From: Sphingobium faniae | GTDB lineage: Bacteria > Pseudomonadota > Alphaproteobacteria > Sphingomonadales > Sphingomonadaceae | Length of the DNA stretch: 53,113 bases | Direction: 5' to 3' | NCBI GenBank assembly: GCA_900100475.1 | Contig: FMTU01000020.1 | Location: 1 to 53,113 of the forward strand | Shown here: piece by piece, positions 39,040 through 48,082 of the stretch | Layout: each line of letters opens with the position of its first letter | Position numbering within the stretch: position 1 is the first letter of the stretch | The notes under the pieces: model-generated | What the model was told of the DNA's origin: nothing | The model's input: the letters and a program-made list of their open reading frames with translations, nothing else | The model's database searches: none | Program-made: the position numbers and the translations under genes

Positions 39040-39456
39040 TCACAGCGTCTCTATGGCGAAATTCATGCGATCGGTATCGAAGCCCGCATGGCCGGGCGTC
39101 GCGCGCAAATCCCGCTCCCTGATGGAAGGCCCGTGCGCCACGCTGATGATGGCTGTGCCGGACCCATCGAGCACGACATGGTCATCCCCGACCATGACGA
39201 CCGCGCCGCGCATGGAACCCGGCGCATAAGTCAGATTGACCCTGTATCCACGGGCCGCATTGCAATATTCCCGCAGAGATCCGAGGCGATATTCATTGCC
39301 CCCCAGAAGCGCCATTCCAGGCTGATGCCTGATGCCGCACAGGACCGGAACGTTGACGGACAACTGATAGCCGGCTTTCCCGACCATCGCGGCAGGTGCC
39401 GCGACAGAGCCAGTTGCTACGAGAAGCAATACAGAAGCACGGAAAACATTCAGCAT
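39040..39456 (-). CDS. Small secreted protein, probable minor pilus-type subunit
   Basis: A 138-residue exported protein starting MLNVFRASVLLLVATGSVAA (signal peptide); an ATG ten codons upstream is less likely because it would add a non-typical extension. The mature part is beta-rich with two cysteines (VPVLCGIRH and REYCNAARGY), a spacing resembling the disulfide of spore-coat-U/pilin-like domains, followed by YRVNLTYAPGSMRGAVV. It is divergent from the pilus gene cluster that begins at 39789, so it may be a minor subunit or assembly-associated protein. Identification is tentative. Confidence 0.65.
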   Translation of the reverse strand: MLNVFRASVLLLVATGSVAAPAAMVGKAGYQLSVNVPVLCGIRHQPGMALLGGNEYRLGSLREYCNAARGYRVNLTYAPGSMRGAVVMVGDDHVVLDGSGTAIISVAHGPSIRERDLRATPGHAGFDTDRMNFAIETL

Positions 39457-39486
39457 CGACGCACCATCCTCTACAGATGATCTCAA

Positions 39487-39788
39487 ATTGCCACGCTTAA
39501 CCTGACGTAGAGTATCCAGATAAGGTTAATTCGTCCGCTTCGATATGCTTTTTATTGTTTGGATCGGGCAGGGCGATGTTGGTTCCCCACTCAACACGTC
39601 GGTCTCACCCGGATGTTCAACCATGATCGGATCGGCCGCCGCAGATGGATTTTTTACAATCATCTCATGATGTTCTGATTTGATACACATTTATAAATCT
39701 TTTATTCAGATTCACTCTCGACAGATAATCCAAAGGTATATATCCGACGTCCTCGTTAAGTGTTTGTAAAGATATAGCGGGGGTTCTG
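39487..39788. promoter_or_regulatory. AT-rich control region between divergent pilus-related genes
   Basis: About 300 bases with much lower GC than the surroundings (long A/T runs such as ACATTTATAAATCTTTTATTC near 39685-39710). No gene is seen. It should contain the promoters for the gene on each side; AT-rich pilus promoters are often silenced by H-NS-like proteins or activated by two-component systems, but no binding site can be assigned. Confidence 0.55.
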
Positions 39789-40349
39789 ATGGGGGGTGGC
39801 TTTAAGGCCATGGGGGCATGCGCGCTCTCTGCAATCATCGTCTGGGCTGCGCCGATTGACCGCGCCGAGGCGGCGGAGGGCAGTCGCCCGGCTGACAATC
39901 GCAGCGTCGAACTTAACGTTCATGGCAAGATCGTGGAACAGTGCGCGATCGGCAATGTCGGCGACATGAATTTCGGCGACATCACTCGTCCTGACCTCAA
40001 AGCCAGCGCGCGCGTTCTGTTCAACTGCAACGTCCCTTTTCGAGTGGACGTGCGCTCAGCCCATGGCGGCCTTTCCAATGAGAACTTTCCCAACGGGCAA
40101 GGCCCCTATGCCGGGCGCCTGCCTTACAGCATCGGCTTTCAGATTCCGGTTCTGAAGCCCGCCAGTTCCCTTGTCGCGCAGACATTCCAGAGCAGTGAAC
40201 TCACCGGCGGGCGCAGCTTTGACAGTGCAGGCGGCATCGCCGTGGACGGGATGGCGCTGACCGTTTCGCTCGGTCGCCCTTCAAGTGACGCCGGCCTGCT
40301 CGCAGGTAATTATTCCGAGACGATCGTGGTGTCCGTCTCTCCGTCGTAA
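39789..40349 (+). CDS. Pilus subunit, spore coat U (SCPU) domain protein
   Basis: A 186-residue exported protein with an N-terminal signal segment (roughly to AEAAEG) and one SCPU/pilin-like domain with two cysteines (VEQCAIGN and LFNCNVPF). The tail AGNYSETIVVSVSPS is the C-terminal strand of the pilin fold needed for donor-strand exchange. ATG 39789 has a purine-rich site (AGCGGGGG) six bases upstream. First gene of the plus-strand cluster, probably a minor subunit since the next gene is more highly designed for export. Confidence 0.82.
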   Translation: MGGGFKAMGACALSAIIVWAAPIDRAEAAEGSRPADNRSVELNVHGKIVEQCAIGNVGDMNFGDITRPDLKASARVLFNCNVPFRVDVRSAHGGLSNENFPNGQGPYAGRLPYSIGFQIPVLKPASSLVAQTFQSSELTGGRSFDSAGGIAVDGMALTVSLGRPSSDAGLLAGNYSETIVVSVSPS

Positions 40350-40506
40350 TATAGATAAGATAAATTGATAGTTAATGCATTTGTTAGTCTCAATAATTTG
40401 AAATAACACGTAATAACAATGATAAGTCGCATATAGTTGATAAGGTAATATACTTTATTTTGCCCCTAAGTCCGGGATATTTAACCGGCATAATTGGAGA
40501 AATAGA

Positions 40507-41292
40507 ATGAAGAAGGCTGTTATCAAGAGCGCTGTCGCTGTTGCCCTGCTCGCCAGTTCGTCGATGGCTCTGGCCGGTCCGAGCGACAAGGTTGTTTATG
40601 GTGCGTCGTTCGGTTCCGTGACTGCCGACATTGCAATTCCCACCACTAATTTTGGCGGGCAGTTCGTCGTCGGCGTTGCTGATGGCATCCGCAACGCCTT
40701 GCCGTCCGACCTGCGCGGCGCTCGTTATGAGCAGAAGAGCACGACCGTTGGCAACGTTGGTGGCCCCGCTTCGGACGTCAGCACCGCCAAGTTCACCCTG
40801 TCTGGCTCGGTCGACAAGGATTGCTCCTTCTACAGCGGTGGCGAAGCCAACCAGCAGATCAACCTTGGCACCATCGGTATCCGTACCGGCAACAATGACA
40901 ATGTGACCGCCGCTTTCGACCAGACCGGCGCGATCACCGCGAAGATCAGCACCTCGACCGCTGGCTGCAACACGCAGAACCAGATCACGATCACCAAGGG
41001 CAATGGCGCCGACGGCCTGCGTAACGACGCCCCTGGCGCGTTCGATGACGCCCAGTTCACGAACAAGATCCCCTACAGCCTGACGGCTGCGTGGACCGGC
41101 GTGCCCCTGGGCGGCGCTGCTACCGGCACGCCGCAGGATCTGACCGCGACCACTACCGACTCGTTCAAGGCGGTGCAGGTTGGCGCATGGCGTTCGGCCT
41201 TCACCCTGGATGTCAATGCTCCGGTTCAGCCGCTCGGCCTCGTTGCTGGTACCTACAAGGACACCATCACCGTCGAGCTGCGCGCGCTCTGA
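40507..41292 (+). CDS. Major pilus subunit of the Csu-like chaperone-usher system
   Basis: A 261-residue protein with a textbook signal peptide (MKKAVIKSAVAVALLASSSMALA). The mature protein is rich in Gly, Thr and Ser, has two cysteines (DKDCSFYSG, STAGCNTQ) and ends with a strand (AGTYKDTITVELRAL) matching pilin C-terminal donor strands. It is longer than the neighbouring subunit and precedes a strong attenuator hairpin, suggesting high expression as the main fibre subunit. The upstream 157 bases are AT-rich and carry its promoter region. Confidence 0.82.
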   Translation: MKKAVIKSAVAVALLASSSMALAGPSDKVVYGASFGSVTADIAIPTTNFGGQFVVGVADGIRNALPSDLRGARYEQKSTTVGNVGGPASDVSTAKFTLSGSVDKDCSFYSGGEANQQINLGTIGIRTGNNDNVTAAFDQTGAITAKISTSTAGCNTQNQITITKGNGADGLRNDAPGAFDDAQFTNKIPYSLTAAWTGVPLGGAATGTPQDLTATTTDSFKAVQVGAWRSAFTLDVNAPVQPLGLVAGTYKDTITVELRAL

Positions 41293-41310
41293 TCGCTTAA
41301 CGTGATTTAA

Positions 41311-41343
41311 AGGAGGGGGGAGCCATGGCTCTCCCCTCTTTTC
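41311..41343 (+). terminator. Attenuator between the major subunit and chaperone genes
   Basis: Stem built from AGGAGGGGGGAGCC (41311-41324) and GGCTCTCCCCTC (about 41328-41339), with a bulge, followed by TTTTCCC. It lies just after the major subunit stop; partial termination here would give more subunit than chaperone and usher, a common arrangement in pilus operons. Confidence 0.75.
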
Positions 41344-41379
41344 CCATATGGCGTGGGATTCGATCCTGGGGGATGTTCG

Positions 41380-42222
41380 ATGCTTGCCTACCTGCTTCGT
41401 GCGCTGCGTCCGGCCGCGAAACCCGTTCTCGCATTGTCCACCGCTGCGGCCCTGATCTGCGCCGTTTCGCCCGCTTACGCGATGCGCGTCTCGCCGATGG
41501 TCGCGGAAATGACGACGAGCGGCACCAATGCCGTCGCCCGCATCCAGGTGCAGAACCTCAATCAGGGCCTGTTGTCCTTCGAAACCCGAATCACGCGCAT
41601 CGAATTTCGGGAAGACGGCACGATCGAGGAATTTCCCGCCGACGAGGATTTCCTGGTCTTCCCGCCTCAAGGCCAGTTGGCGCCTTCGGCCCGGCAAGTC
41701 ATCCGCCTGCAATGGGTTGGACCCGCCGACATGCCCGCCTCGCGCGGCTATTACCTGTCTGTCAATCAGTTGCCGATCCAGTTGAGCGCTCAGGATGCCG
41801 GGAGCCCCGGCGCCAATGTGCAGGTCGTCTATCATATGAAGGCGCTGATCACGGTCGCTCCGCCCAAGGCCGAGCCCAAGGTGGAAGCTGTTTCCATCAG
41901 GCCGATCATGGTCGAGGCCAAGGCGCCTCCTTCGGGAGAGGGGGAGGCCACTCCCGCCGCGGATAAACCGGGTTCCTCGCCCGGACTGGAAATCGTCCTG
42001 CGCAACAACGGCAATCGCTATGCGATGATGGCGGGGGTACGCTGGGTGCTGGAAGGCAAGGATAAGGCCGGAAAGCCGCTGAAGCTGACTGTCATGCCGG
42101 ATGAGATCAACCGCGAGATCGGCGTCGGCTATTTACCGCCGCTGGGCGGCACCCGCACGTTCAAGCTGCCTACCTCGGCTGAGTTCGGCCCGGCCCCGGT
42201 CAAGATCAGCTTCGTCAATTGA
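41380..42222 (+). CDS. Periplasmic pilus-assembly chaperone
   Basis: A 280-residue immunoglobulin-fold chaperone that holds subunits before delivery to the usher. A signal peptide ends near AYA (residue 33). The family signatures follow: RVSPMVAEMTTSG at the mature start, ARIQVQNLNQ, an FPPQGQLAPSARQVIRLQW block (the conserved F1-G1 region binding subunits) and the second domain ending NKVKISFVN-like (GPAPVKISFVN). The linker includes an unusual Pro/Glu-rich insert (EAKAPPSGEGEATPAADKPG). ATG 41380 is chosen with GGGGAT upstream. Its stop overlaps the usher start. Confidence 0.9.
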   Translation: MLAYLLRALRPAAKPVLALSTAAALICAVSPAYAMRVSPMVAEMTTSGTNAVARIQVQNLNQGLLSFETRITRIEFREDGTIEEFPADEDFLVFPPQGQLAPSARQVIRLQWVGPADMPASRGYYLSVNQLPIQLSAQDAGSPGANVQVVYHMKALITVAPPKAEPKVEAVSIRPIMVEAKAPPSGEGEATPAADKPGSSPGLEIVLRNNGNRYAMMAGVRWVLEGKDKAGKPLKLTVMPDEINREIGVGYLPPLGGTRTFKLPTSAEFGPAPVKISFVN

Positions 42223-44885
42223 TGTCCGCCCGTCGCTCCAGCAGCGTCCGGCGATTGCTGTGGCGCCTCAGCGCCTCCAGCGCATTGCTCGCCAGCGCGC
42301 CGGCATGGAGCCAGGTGAGCGTGCCGCTGCCCGGACGCAATGGGGAACCGCGCCTGCCGAGTGCGCCGCCCCCTCAGCCCGTTCAGCCATCCGCTCCATC
42401 CAACGGCGCCAGCGTCCCCCTGCCGGGCAGCACACCCGAAACGCCCCCGCTGTCGGTTCCCATGGGGCCTCATGGCCGTCCGGACATCAACCCCTACGAC
42501 CGGGACATCGAACTGACCGCGCCGCTTACCTATCGGGACAAACCGTTGGGCGAGGTGCCTGTGCTTCTGACCCGCGACGATCGGTTCCTGATAGATAGCG
42601 CCCCTTTTCTCGACCTGATCGACACCTTGCTCAACGATCAGGCGAAGATGGAGATCAAAGCCGCGCTCCAGGGTCATGAACGGTTCGAAAATGAGCATTT
42701 GAAAGCCACCGGAGTCTCGTTGGAATTCGATCCCAGTTCGCTGTCCGTCGTGGTTCTGAAGATCGACGCAGCCCATCGCGCAACCATGGCGCTGTTCGAT
42801 ACGCCGAAGCGGGACGAGGAAAAAGCCGATGTAAAGCCGGCTGGCTTTTCGGCCTATGTCAACATTGATGCCGTCGAAAGCCGCGTCTGGGGCAATGTGC
42901 TCAACAAAGGTTTCCGCCGCCCTTCGCTTTTTCTGACGGGCGCTGCCCGAATGGCGGGCGTGGTCCTCGAAACCGACGTCCAGTGGGCTGAAACCTCGGA
43001 CCTGATGGGCGGCACCGGCTACCGTTTCGATCGCAATTACGCCCGTCTGGTTTATGATGAGCCGGAAGATTATCGTCGCTGGTATCTGGGCGATCTCAAT
43101 CCGGAAATCCGCGGCCAGCAGGGTTATGTCCAGATGGGCGGGTTCGGCGTATCCCGCCAGCGCCAGCGTTTCGACCAGTTTCGCTCCGCCATCTTGCAAG
43201 GCAATCGCCAACTGTTGCTGCAACGGGACGCGACGGTCGATGTCTATCGCAACGGCACGCTCCTCAAACAGTTCAACCTCCAGGCCGGCTCCTATGATCT
43301 GAGTTCCCTGCCGCTGCTGTCGGGCAGCAATGATCTGCAAATCCAGGTGCGCGATACGACGGGGCTTGTGCAGGATATCGCCTATCGCTCCTATCTCGAC
43401 CCGATCGACCTGCAACCGGGAGATTATGAATATAGCGGCTATATCGGCCGGACGAGCAATCGTTTCGGCCGCACGCCCGTCTATAATGGACCGATTGCTT
43501 TTTCGGGCTTCTACCGGAAGGCGTTTGTCGGGAAGCCGGCGGTAGGCATCGGCCTCCAGGCCAGCAAGCGCACCCAGGTTCTCATCGGCCAGACCCAGTT
43601 CATCCTTCCGGGAGGATCGCGCCTCCAGTTCGACATGGGGGTCAGCAATACCAAGGCCTATGGCGTCGGCTATGCGCCCGGCGTCACTTACGAACGAATT
43701 TTCGATCGTGGCGGACTGCTCGATTCTTTTACTCTTCATGCCGATTACATGTCCCGGCGTTTCGGCAGTCTGGGCAATGATTTGCCTGACAACAGCAGCG
43801 CAATCTCGGTGGATGCGCAATATACGCGCGCGATGTCGCAGAAACTGACCTTATTGATTAACGGCAGCTACATCCGAAACCGCGGGTCGTTCGGCGATAA
43901 TTACCGGATCAATACGCTTGCCTCCTATCGCATGGACCGCAAGTGGAGCGTGCGCGGCGGTGTCAACTATACCCATTATGGCAGCGGATTCGGCGCGGCC
44001 AACGGCATGGGCTTCAATATTTCGCTGGTTTTCGAACCCTCCTATCGCGACCGGGCGGAGGTTTCCTATGACAAGCTGGATTCAACCGTGACCGCCAGCT
44101 ATTCACACATGTCCGATGGGACGATCGGCAGCATCGGTTACGGCGCCCTCGCCATGCGTAGCGATAGCACCGCCAATGGCCAGGCCTATGTCGACTATAT
44201 CGACAGCAAGTTCGACGCCTCGTTGATCCACTCAGGCTATGGCCGCAACCTCGGCAAGATCACCGATCAGCAGGTCACCTCGCTCCGTATAGGCACGGCG
44301 CTTGCTTTCGCCGATGGATCCTTCGGCGTCGGCCGCCGGATCGGCGACAGTTTCGCCATCCTGACCCAGCATGAGAGCCTCAAGGGCCATGACGTGGTTG
44401 CCGGTCAGTCGATCGCGGAAAATGCCTATCTCACCCGCAGCGGCCCATTGGGCGGCGCCGTCAACAGCTATCTTGGCTCCTACGTCACCCAGTCGGTGCA
44501 ATATGACGTGGAAAATCCCCCGCCGGGCTATGATGTCGGCTCAGGCGTTTTCCGGGTCCGGCCGCCCTATCGGAGCGGTTATGCGATGGAGATCGGCACT
44601 GACGCTTTCGCCAGCGCCATGGGCACGATGCACTATCCCGACGGCAAGCCGGTGTCGCTGATGGGCGGCAAGGTCGTTCCTCTCGATCGTAACGATGGCG
44701 AACCGCTGCCCTTCTTCACCAATTCGGTGGGCCGCTTTGCCATCCAGAACCTGCGTCCGGGCGCATCCTACCGGATCATGTTGGTCAACTCGACCTCAAG
44801 CCTGTTCTTTACTGTGCCGAAGGATACCAAGGGTCTGGTCGACCTGAAGACCGTGACGGTCACGGATGAGGGAGTGAACAAATGA
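42222..44885 (+). CDS. Outer-membrane usher protein
   Basis: An 887-residue usher that forms the secretion pore and assembles pili. A signal peptide (to about residue 28) is followed by a Pro-rich N-terminal stretch (about residues 30-80), the N-terminal domain and 24-strand barrel region with YRFDRNYARLVYDEPEDYRRWYLGDLNPEIRG and QGYVQMGGFGVSRQRQRFD (usher signatures), a plug region and C-terminal domains ending with an ERD-like turn. It overlaps the chaperone stop and the next gene as ATGA, so the three are coupled. It resembles the Csu (sigma) clade more than FimD. Confidence 0.92.
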   Translation: MSARRSSSVRRLLWRLSASSALLASAPAWSQVSVPLPGRNGEPRLPSAPPPQPVQPSAPSNGASVPLPGSTPETPPLSVPMGPHGRPDINPYDRDIELTAPLTYRDKPLGEVPVLLTRDDRFLIDSAPFLDLIDTLLNDQAKMEIKAALQGHERFENEHLKATGVSLEFDPSSLSVVVLKIDAAHRATMALFDTPKRDEEKADVKPAGFSAYVNIDAVESRVWGNVLNKGFRRPSLFLTGAARMAGVVLETDVQWAETSDLMGGTGYRFDRNYARLVYDEPEDYRRWYLGDLNPEIRGQQGYVQMGGFGVSRQRQRFDQFRSAILQGNRQLLLQRDATVDVYRNGTLLKQFNLQAGSYDLSSLPLLSGSNDLQIQVRDTTGLVQDIAYRSYLDPIDLQPGDYEYSGYIGRTSNRFGRTPVYNGPIAFSGFYRKAFVGKPAVGIGLQASKRTQVLIGQTQFILPGGSRLQFDMGVSNTKAYGVGYAPGVTYERIFDRGGLLDSFTLHADYMSRRFGSLGNDLPDNSSAISVDAQYTRAMSQKLTLLINGSYIRNRGSFGDNYRINTLASYRMDRKWSVRGGVNYTHYGSGFGAANGMGFNISLVFEPSYRDRAEVSYDKLDSTVTASYSHMSDGTIGSIGYGALAMRSDSTANGQAYVDYIDSKFDASLIHSGYGRNLGKITDQQVTSLRIGTALAFADGSFGVGRRIGDSFAILTQHESLKGHDVVAGQSIAENAYLTRSGPLGGAVNSYLGSYVTQSVQYDVENPPPGYDVGSGVFRVRPPYRSGYAMEIGTDAFASAMGTMHYPDGKPVSLMGGKVVPLDRNDGEPLPFFTNSVGRFAIQNLRPGASYRIMLVNSTSSLFFTVPKDTKGLVDLKTVTVTDEGVNK

Positions 44886-45775
44886 GCAAGGCCCTTTTCT
44901 CCGCGCTGCTGCTGGCTTCGGCGCTTGCGACCCCGGCATGGGCGAAGCCGGATGATGGGTGCCGGCTGCGGATCGACGCGACCCAGGGCCAGTGGATCAT
45001 CAGCGGTTATGACGCCTTCTCCGACAGCGCGGCGATCGGCAGCTATGACCTGACTTTCGTCAATTCAGGAGACGGCGTCTGCCGCTTCCTGCCGATCTTT
45101 CAGACCGACGGCAGCCCCTTTGGCCTGTCATCCGGCAATGGCCCGTCGCTGCCCTATAGCCTTTTCGATCTCTTTGGCGGCTATGACGCAACCCCGATGG
45201 GAGGACGCACGCTTCGCACCGTCAACCACCGCCGGGTGGAAATTGCACCGCGCGCGCAGCAGATTGTGCGCTACACGCTGAATGTCGGCGGCACGATCCC
45301 GGGCGATGGACTGTTCAAACAGCGGCTCGCCATCATCGCGGAGGATGACGACGGATCGCCCCTCGCTGAACGATCTGTAAATGTGGGGATCCATGTGCTT
45401 CCTTCCGCGACACTGGGCCTTGCCGGCGCGTTTCAGCGCCGCAACGGGCAGGCCGATGTCGATCTGGGCGAGCTTCGGACCGGCATTGCCGCCGTGCCAT
45501 TGGCCCTGTCCGTACAAAGCACGCGCGGTTATACCCTGGCCTTCAAATCGCTCAATGCCGGCAATCTGCGATTGAGCGGGGCGGAATGGAAAATTCCCTA
45601 CCGGTTGATCGTCGACGGCCAGTCGCTCGATCTTGGGGCGGAAAGCCTTTACGCCAAGCGCGCCAGCAGCATGCGTCGCGACAGCTTGCCGATCGCCTTC
45701 CAGATTGGGGACGTCAGCAACAAGCGCGCCGGAACCTATTCGGATCTGGTGACCGTCACGGTTTCCGTCGACTAG
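44882..45775 (+). CDS. Tip adhesin-like pilus subunit (SCPU domain)
   Basis: A 297-residue exported protein with signal peptide MSKALFSALLLASALATPAWA. It has two pilin-like parts: residues 25-165 with cysteines (GCRLRID, GVCRFLPIF) and residues 175-297 ending YSDLVTVTVSVD, the donor-strand-like tail. A two-domain subunit as the last gene of a Csu-type operon is usually the tip adhesin that binds surfaces hydrophobically. It follows the usher with an ATGA overlap. Confidence 0.83.
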   Translation: MSKALFSALLLASALATPAWAKPDDGCRLRIDATQGQWIISGYDAFSDSAAIGSYDLTFVNSGDGVCRFLPIFQTDGSPFGLSSGNGPSLPYSLFDLFGGYDATPMGGRTLRTVNHRRVEIAPRAQQIVRYTLNVGGTIPGDGLFKQRLAIIAEDDDGSPLAERSVNVGIHVLPSATLGLAGAFQRRNGQADVDLGELRTGIAAVPLALSVQSTRGYTLAFKSLNAGNLRLSGAEWKIPYRLIVDGQSLDLGAESLYAKRASSMRRDSLPIAFQIGDVSNKRAGTYSDLVTVTVSVD

Positions 45776-45831
45776 TTGTTGGTCCCGGCATTTGATGGTG
45801 CATCATCGGCGCAAGCCCGGAAGGATGCACT

Positions 45832-46191
45832 ATGGGGCAGGTATTACACGGGAGCGCCCGCACGACGGCGGCGGTCCGTCGAGCGATATAGCATAGTCAA
45901 GAGAGCCTGAGGGTTCTGGCGAAGCGGCATGGCATCAAACAGAAGACCGTCGCGAAGTGGAGCCGAAAGCAACTAACAAGCGGACGGCGGTCAAAGACCT
46001 GCCGACCGGCCCCAGCGATGCCCATTCGACAGTGCTGAGCATCGAGGAATGAGGAAGCGCAGCCGATCCAGGGATCGGTGGGAACCGAATGCGATCATTG
46101 TCGCCTTCCGCAAGCACATGCTGCTGCCGCTCAATGACGGCCTTTACGCGCTCCAGGTGACGATCCCGCACCTGACGCGCTCATCCCTAGG
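45832..46191 (+). pseudogene. Degenerate IS481-type transposase, N-terminal part
   Basis: The sequence from the ATG at 45832 reads MGQVLHGSARTTAAVRRAI, then an in-frame TAG (at about 45889) where a Gln would be expected, then ESLRVLAKRHGIKQKTVAKW, followed by frame changes through DLPTGP and STVLSIEE and LLPLNDGLYALQVTIPHLTR. This is the helix-turn-helix front half of an IS481-family transposase, broken by a stop codon and frameshifts and missing its DDE core. It lies just past the pilus operon and is the start of a decaying mobile region. Confidence 0.75.
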
Positions 46192-46288
46192 AGACCTGTG
46201 GGCGGGTGGACGTAGGACATTGGAGCTTTTGGATTTTTCGACGTGTTGTTTGTCAGGCCACTGCCCTGCCATAGGGCGGTGGCAGTTC

Positions 46289-46440
46289 TCAGGCTGCTGC
46301 GAGAATGTTCCTTGTGCGCTTGAGGTTGCAGGCAGGCGATGGCGGTGAGGTGGACCTGGACGGCGGCTTTGGCGAGACCTCGCCATCGCATGCGGCGCAG
46401 GCCGTAGCAGCGCTGCTCGGATTCGACCAGTGGGATGTTT
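46289..46440 (-). pseudogene. C-terminal remnant of a DDE transposase
   Basis: On the minus strand the fragment reads LVESEQRCYGLRRMRWRGLAK, AAVQVHLTAIAC, then shifts frame to NLKRTRNILAAA and a stop at 46289, which is the usual end of IS5/IS1182-like transposases (…LTAIAYNLKR…). The C-terminal part is in a different frame from the first, so it is a dead fragment. The IS boundaries cannot be placed. Confidence 0.6.
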
Positions 46441-46474
46441 CCGATCGGAGGCCGATCAGACCTTCATTAGGAAG

Positions 46475-47090
46475 TCGATGACTCTTGCGCGCTTTCTGAA
46501 GGGCGTTCCGCCTCAACGGCTGTTCGAGGATGTCGGCCGCGTGACCGGACATTTCAAGCCGACCTTGCGGATGACCTTCCAGGACTGGGCGACCGAATGG
46601 CGGGAAGATGCCGAACGGTTGATCATCAGCTTTTCGCGGCCCGACGCGATCCTGAAGGCTGACTTCACCAGGGAACAGGTGAACGCGTTTCTGGACTTTG
46701 TTGAGGGTCACGACCTTTATGAATTCTATTGGCGTTGGCGATCACTCAACGAACGGGCATTTTCGGGTGACTCGGCACGTGGCGGGCCTCTTCCTCAACC
46801 CCGTCAGCGGACGGCCCTGGCTGGACGTGCAGGATCAGCGCAAGCTCTATTTCCACCCGGCGCTCGAGGCGTTGGGCATTCGCCGACGCGACGCGAAGCA
46901 GACCCGGCACACCTTCGTAACGGTGGCGCTAATGGGCGGCGTCAATCCCGCCTATATCTCGCGGCAGCTGGGGCATGTCGATCCTCGAACGGTGTTTCGT
47001 TGCTATGCCAAGTGGATCGACGGCGCAGATCATCGCCGCGAGGCGGTCAAGCTCAATCGGCTGTTCAGCGGGACGGGGCTGAGCGCCTGA
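46475..47090 (+). pseudogene. Integrase pseudogene (tyrosine recombinase C-terminal half plus unknown front)
   Basis: The downstream portion (about 46770-47090) carries the C-terminal catalytic part of a phage-type integrase: NPVSGRPW, then TRHTFVTVALMGGVNP with the His-x-x-Arg-type motif, SRQLGHVDPRTV (second His) and the Tyr in RCYAKWID. The first catalytic Arg and Lys are absent. A front part starting MTLARFLKGVPPQRLF (46475) is in another frame and could be a remnant of its N-terminus or another gene. It is not functional. Repeat sites and a tRNA-like fragment follow it. Confidence 0.7.
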
Positions 47091-47100
47091 TCGGGAGGCA

Positions 47101-47186
47101 TTTTTCCATGGAAGGCGTCGTGGATTTAATTTTTCCACGGAAAAGCGCGGTTTTCGGCGCCTTCCACGGGATATTTTTCCCACGGA
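47101..47186. repeat. Four TTTTTCC(A/C)ACGGA-like repeats downstream of the integrase
   Basis: TTTTTCCATGGAA (47101), TTTTTCCACGGAAAA (47130), CTTCCACGGG (47161) and TTTTTCCCACGGA (47174), all the same direction within 86 bases. Such repeats immediately after an integrase gene are what arm-type binding sites of a tyrosine recombinase look like. Together with the adjacent tRNA-like fragment they suggest the attachment region of a decayed element. Confidence 0.55.
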
Positions 47187-47377
47187 GGATAAATAATACA
47201 ATAAAATCAATAACTTAAATGGTGACCCCTACGGGAGGGGTGATTATACCCCATCCGAGCACCATTTTTCAGTCACTTAGGCGTGTCTGGTATCCGGCTT
47301 GTATCACAGCGCTGTTGCTCGTTCTAGTAGCACTTGGTTTCCGTTAGGAATGGCTGGAACGGTTGTTGCCTGCCACT
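47187..47377. other. Gap with a tRNA 3'-end-like sequence
   Basis: No gene is seen. On the minus strand, 47220-47236 reads TCCCGTAGGGGTCACCA, resembling the 3' end (T-arm side, acceptor and CCA) of a tRNA, but no full cloverleaf can be formed around it. It may be an att site that copied a tRNA end. The rest has no recognised signal. Confidence 0.35.
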
Positions 47378-48082
47378 TCACGCTGCGACGGGCAGCGACA
47401 ATCCCGTTCTCTGAACCCAACAGACCCACCTCTTAAGTGTAGCTCGATATTGGTCCGGTGTGGTGCGAAGAGAGATCAATCGTTCGGGGGGCTTTCGCAT
47501 ATTACCGTTCGGATACTGGGCACTGACAAAGCCCATCATGCAGGTAGGCTTGCCACGTGCCTGCCGTCCCTCGGCATCAAGGTATACAATACCACCGTGC
47601 GCCAGAGCATTGCGTAGGCAGTTGATCCACGCCCTGGCGCTCAAGTTATCAGCGTTTCGAACGGCCTCGTCTGCCGAAAGGCGTGTGGACAGTTCCTCCG
47701 GGAACTCAACTGCGAGATTTTGATCGGGGTCGTACTCGATAGATGCGAAACGCCATGCACCCTGCACATGGAAGGGCGAAGCACTGAAAGGTGTGTCGTC
47801 ACAGCCCAGAACGGCATCAATCTCTTGGGCTGATGCAGGATCGAGGGGACGATCATCCATGTATCCTTGCTGACCTGCTTCCTCCTTGCGCCGATGACGC
47901 TCCAGTCGTTCAATCGGAAGCGTAAAAATCAGAGTGGACATGGCAAATAAGAAGGTTGTGTCCAACGGACCGAGATCAGCTTCATGCGGAGCGGTAATCG
48001 TCCGAACCTTGGAGAAAAGGCTATCAATGAGCCAGAGGCATCTTCCGGGCACATCTTGGCTGGTGTGATACGGAACACCCAT
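47378..48082 (-). CDS. HEPN-like protein downstream of a type I restriction remnant
   Basis: A 234-residue cytoplasmic protein of uncertain family. It contains ARAWINCLRNALAHGGIVYLD (about residues 150-170); the RNALAH part fits the R-x4-H motif of HEPN nuclease or nucleotide-binding domains. Other visible features are helices near the N-terminus and an acidic middle. The ATG (48082) overlaps the metallopeptidase stop by one base, so it is the last gene of the three-gene operon. HEPN proteins often act as RNases in phage defence; that role here is an inference from motif and context. Confidence 0.6.
   Translation of the reverse strand: MGVPYHTSQDVPGRCLWLIDSLFSKVRTITAPHEADLGPLDTTFLFAMSTLIFTLPIERLERHRRKEEAGQQGYMDDRPLDPASAQEIDAVLGCDDTPFSASPFHVQGAWRFASIEYDPDQNLAVEFPEELSTRLSADEAVRNADNLSARAWINCLRNALAHGGIVYLDAEGRQARGKPTCMMGFVSAQYPNGNMRKPPERLISLRTTPDQYRATLKRWVCWVQRTGLSLPVAA

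Noticed and set aside
47220..47236. A complete tRNA gene
   Set aside because: Only a 17-base 3' end matches; no D-arm or anticodon arm can be formed in the surrounding sequence.
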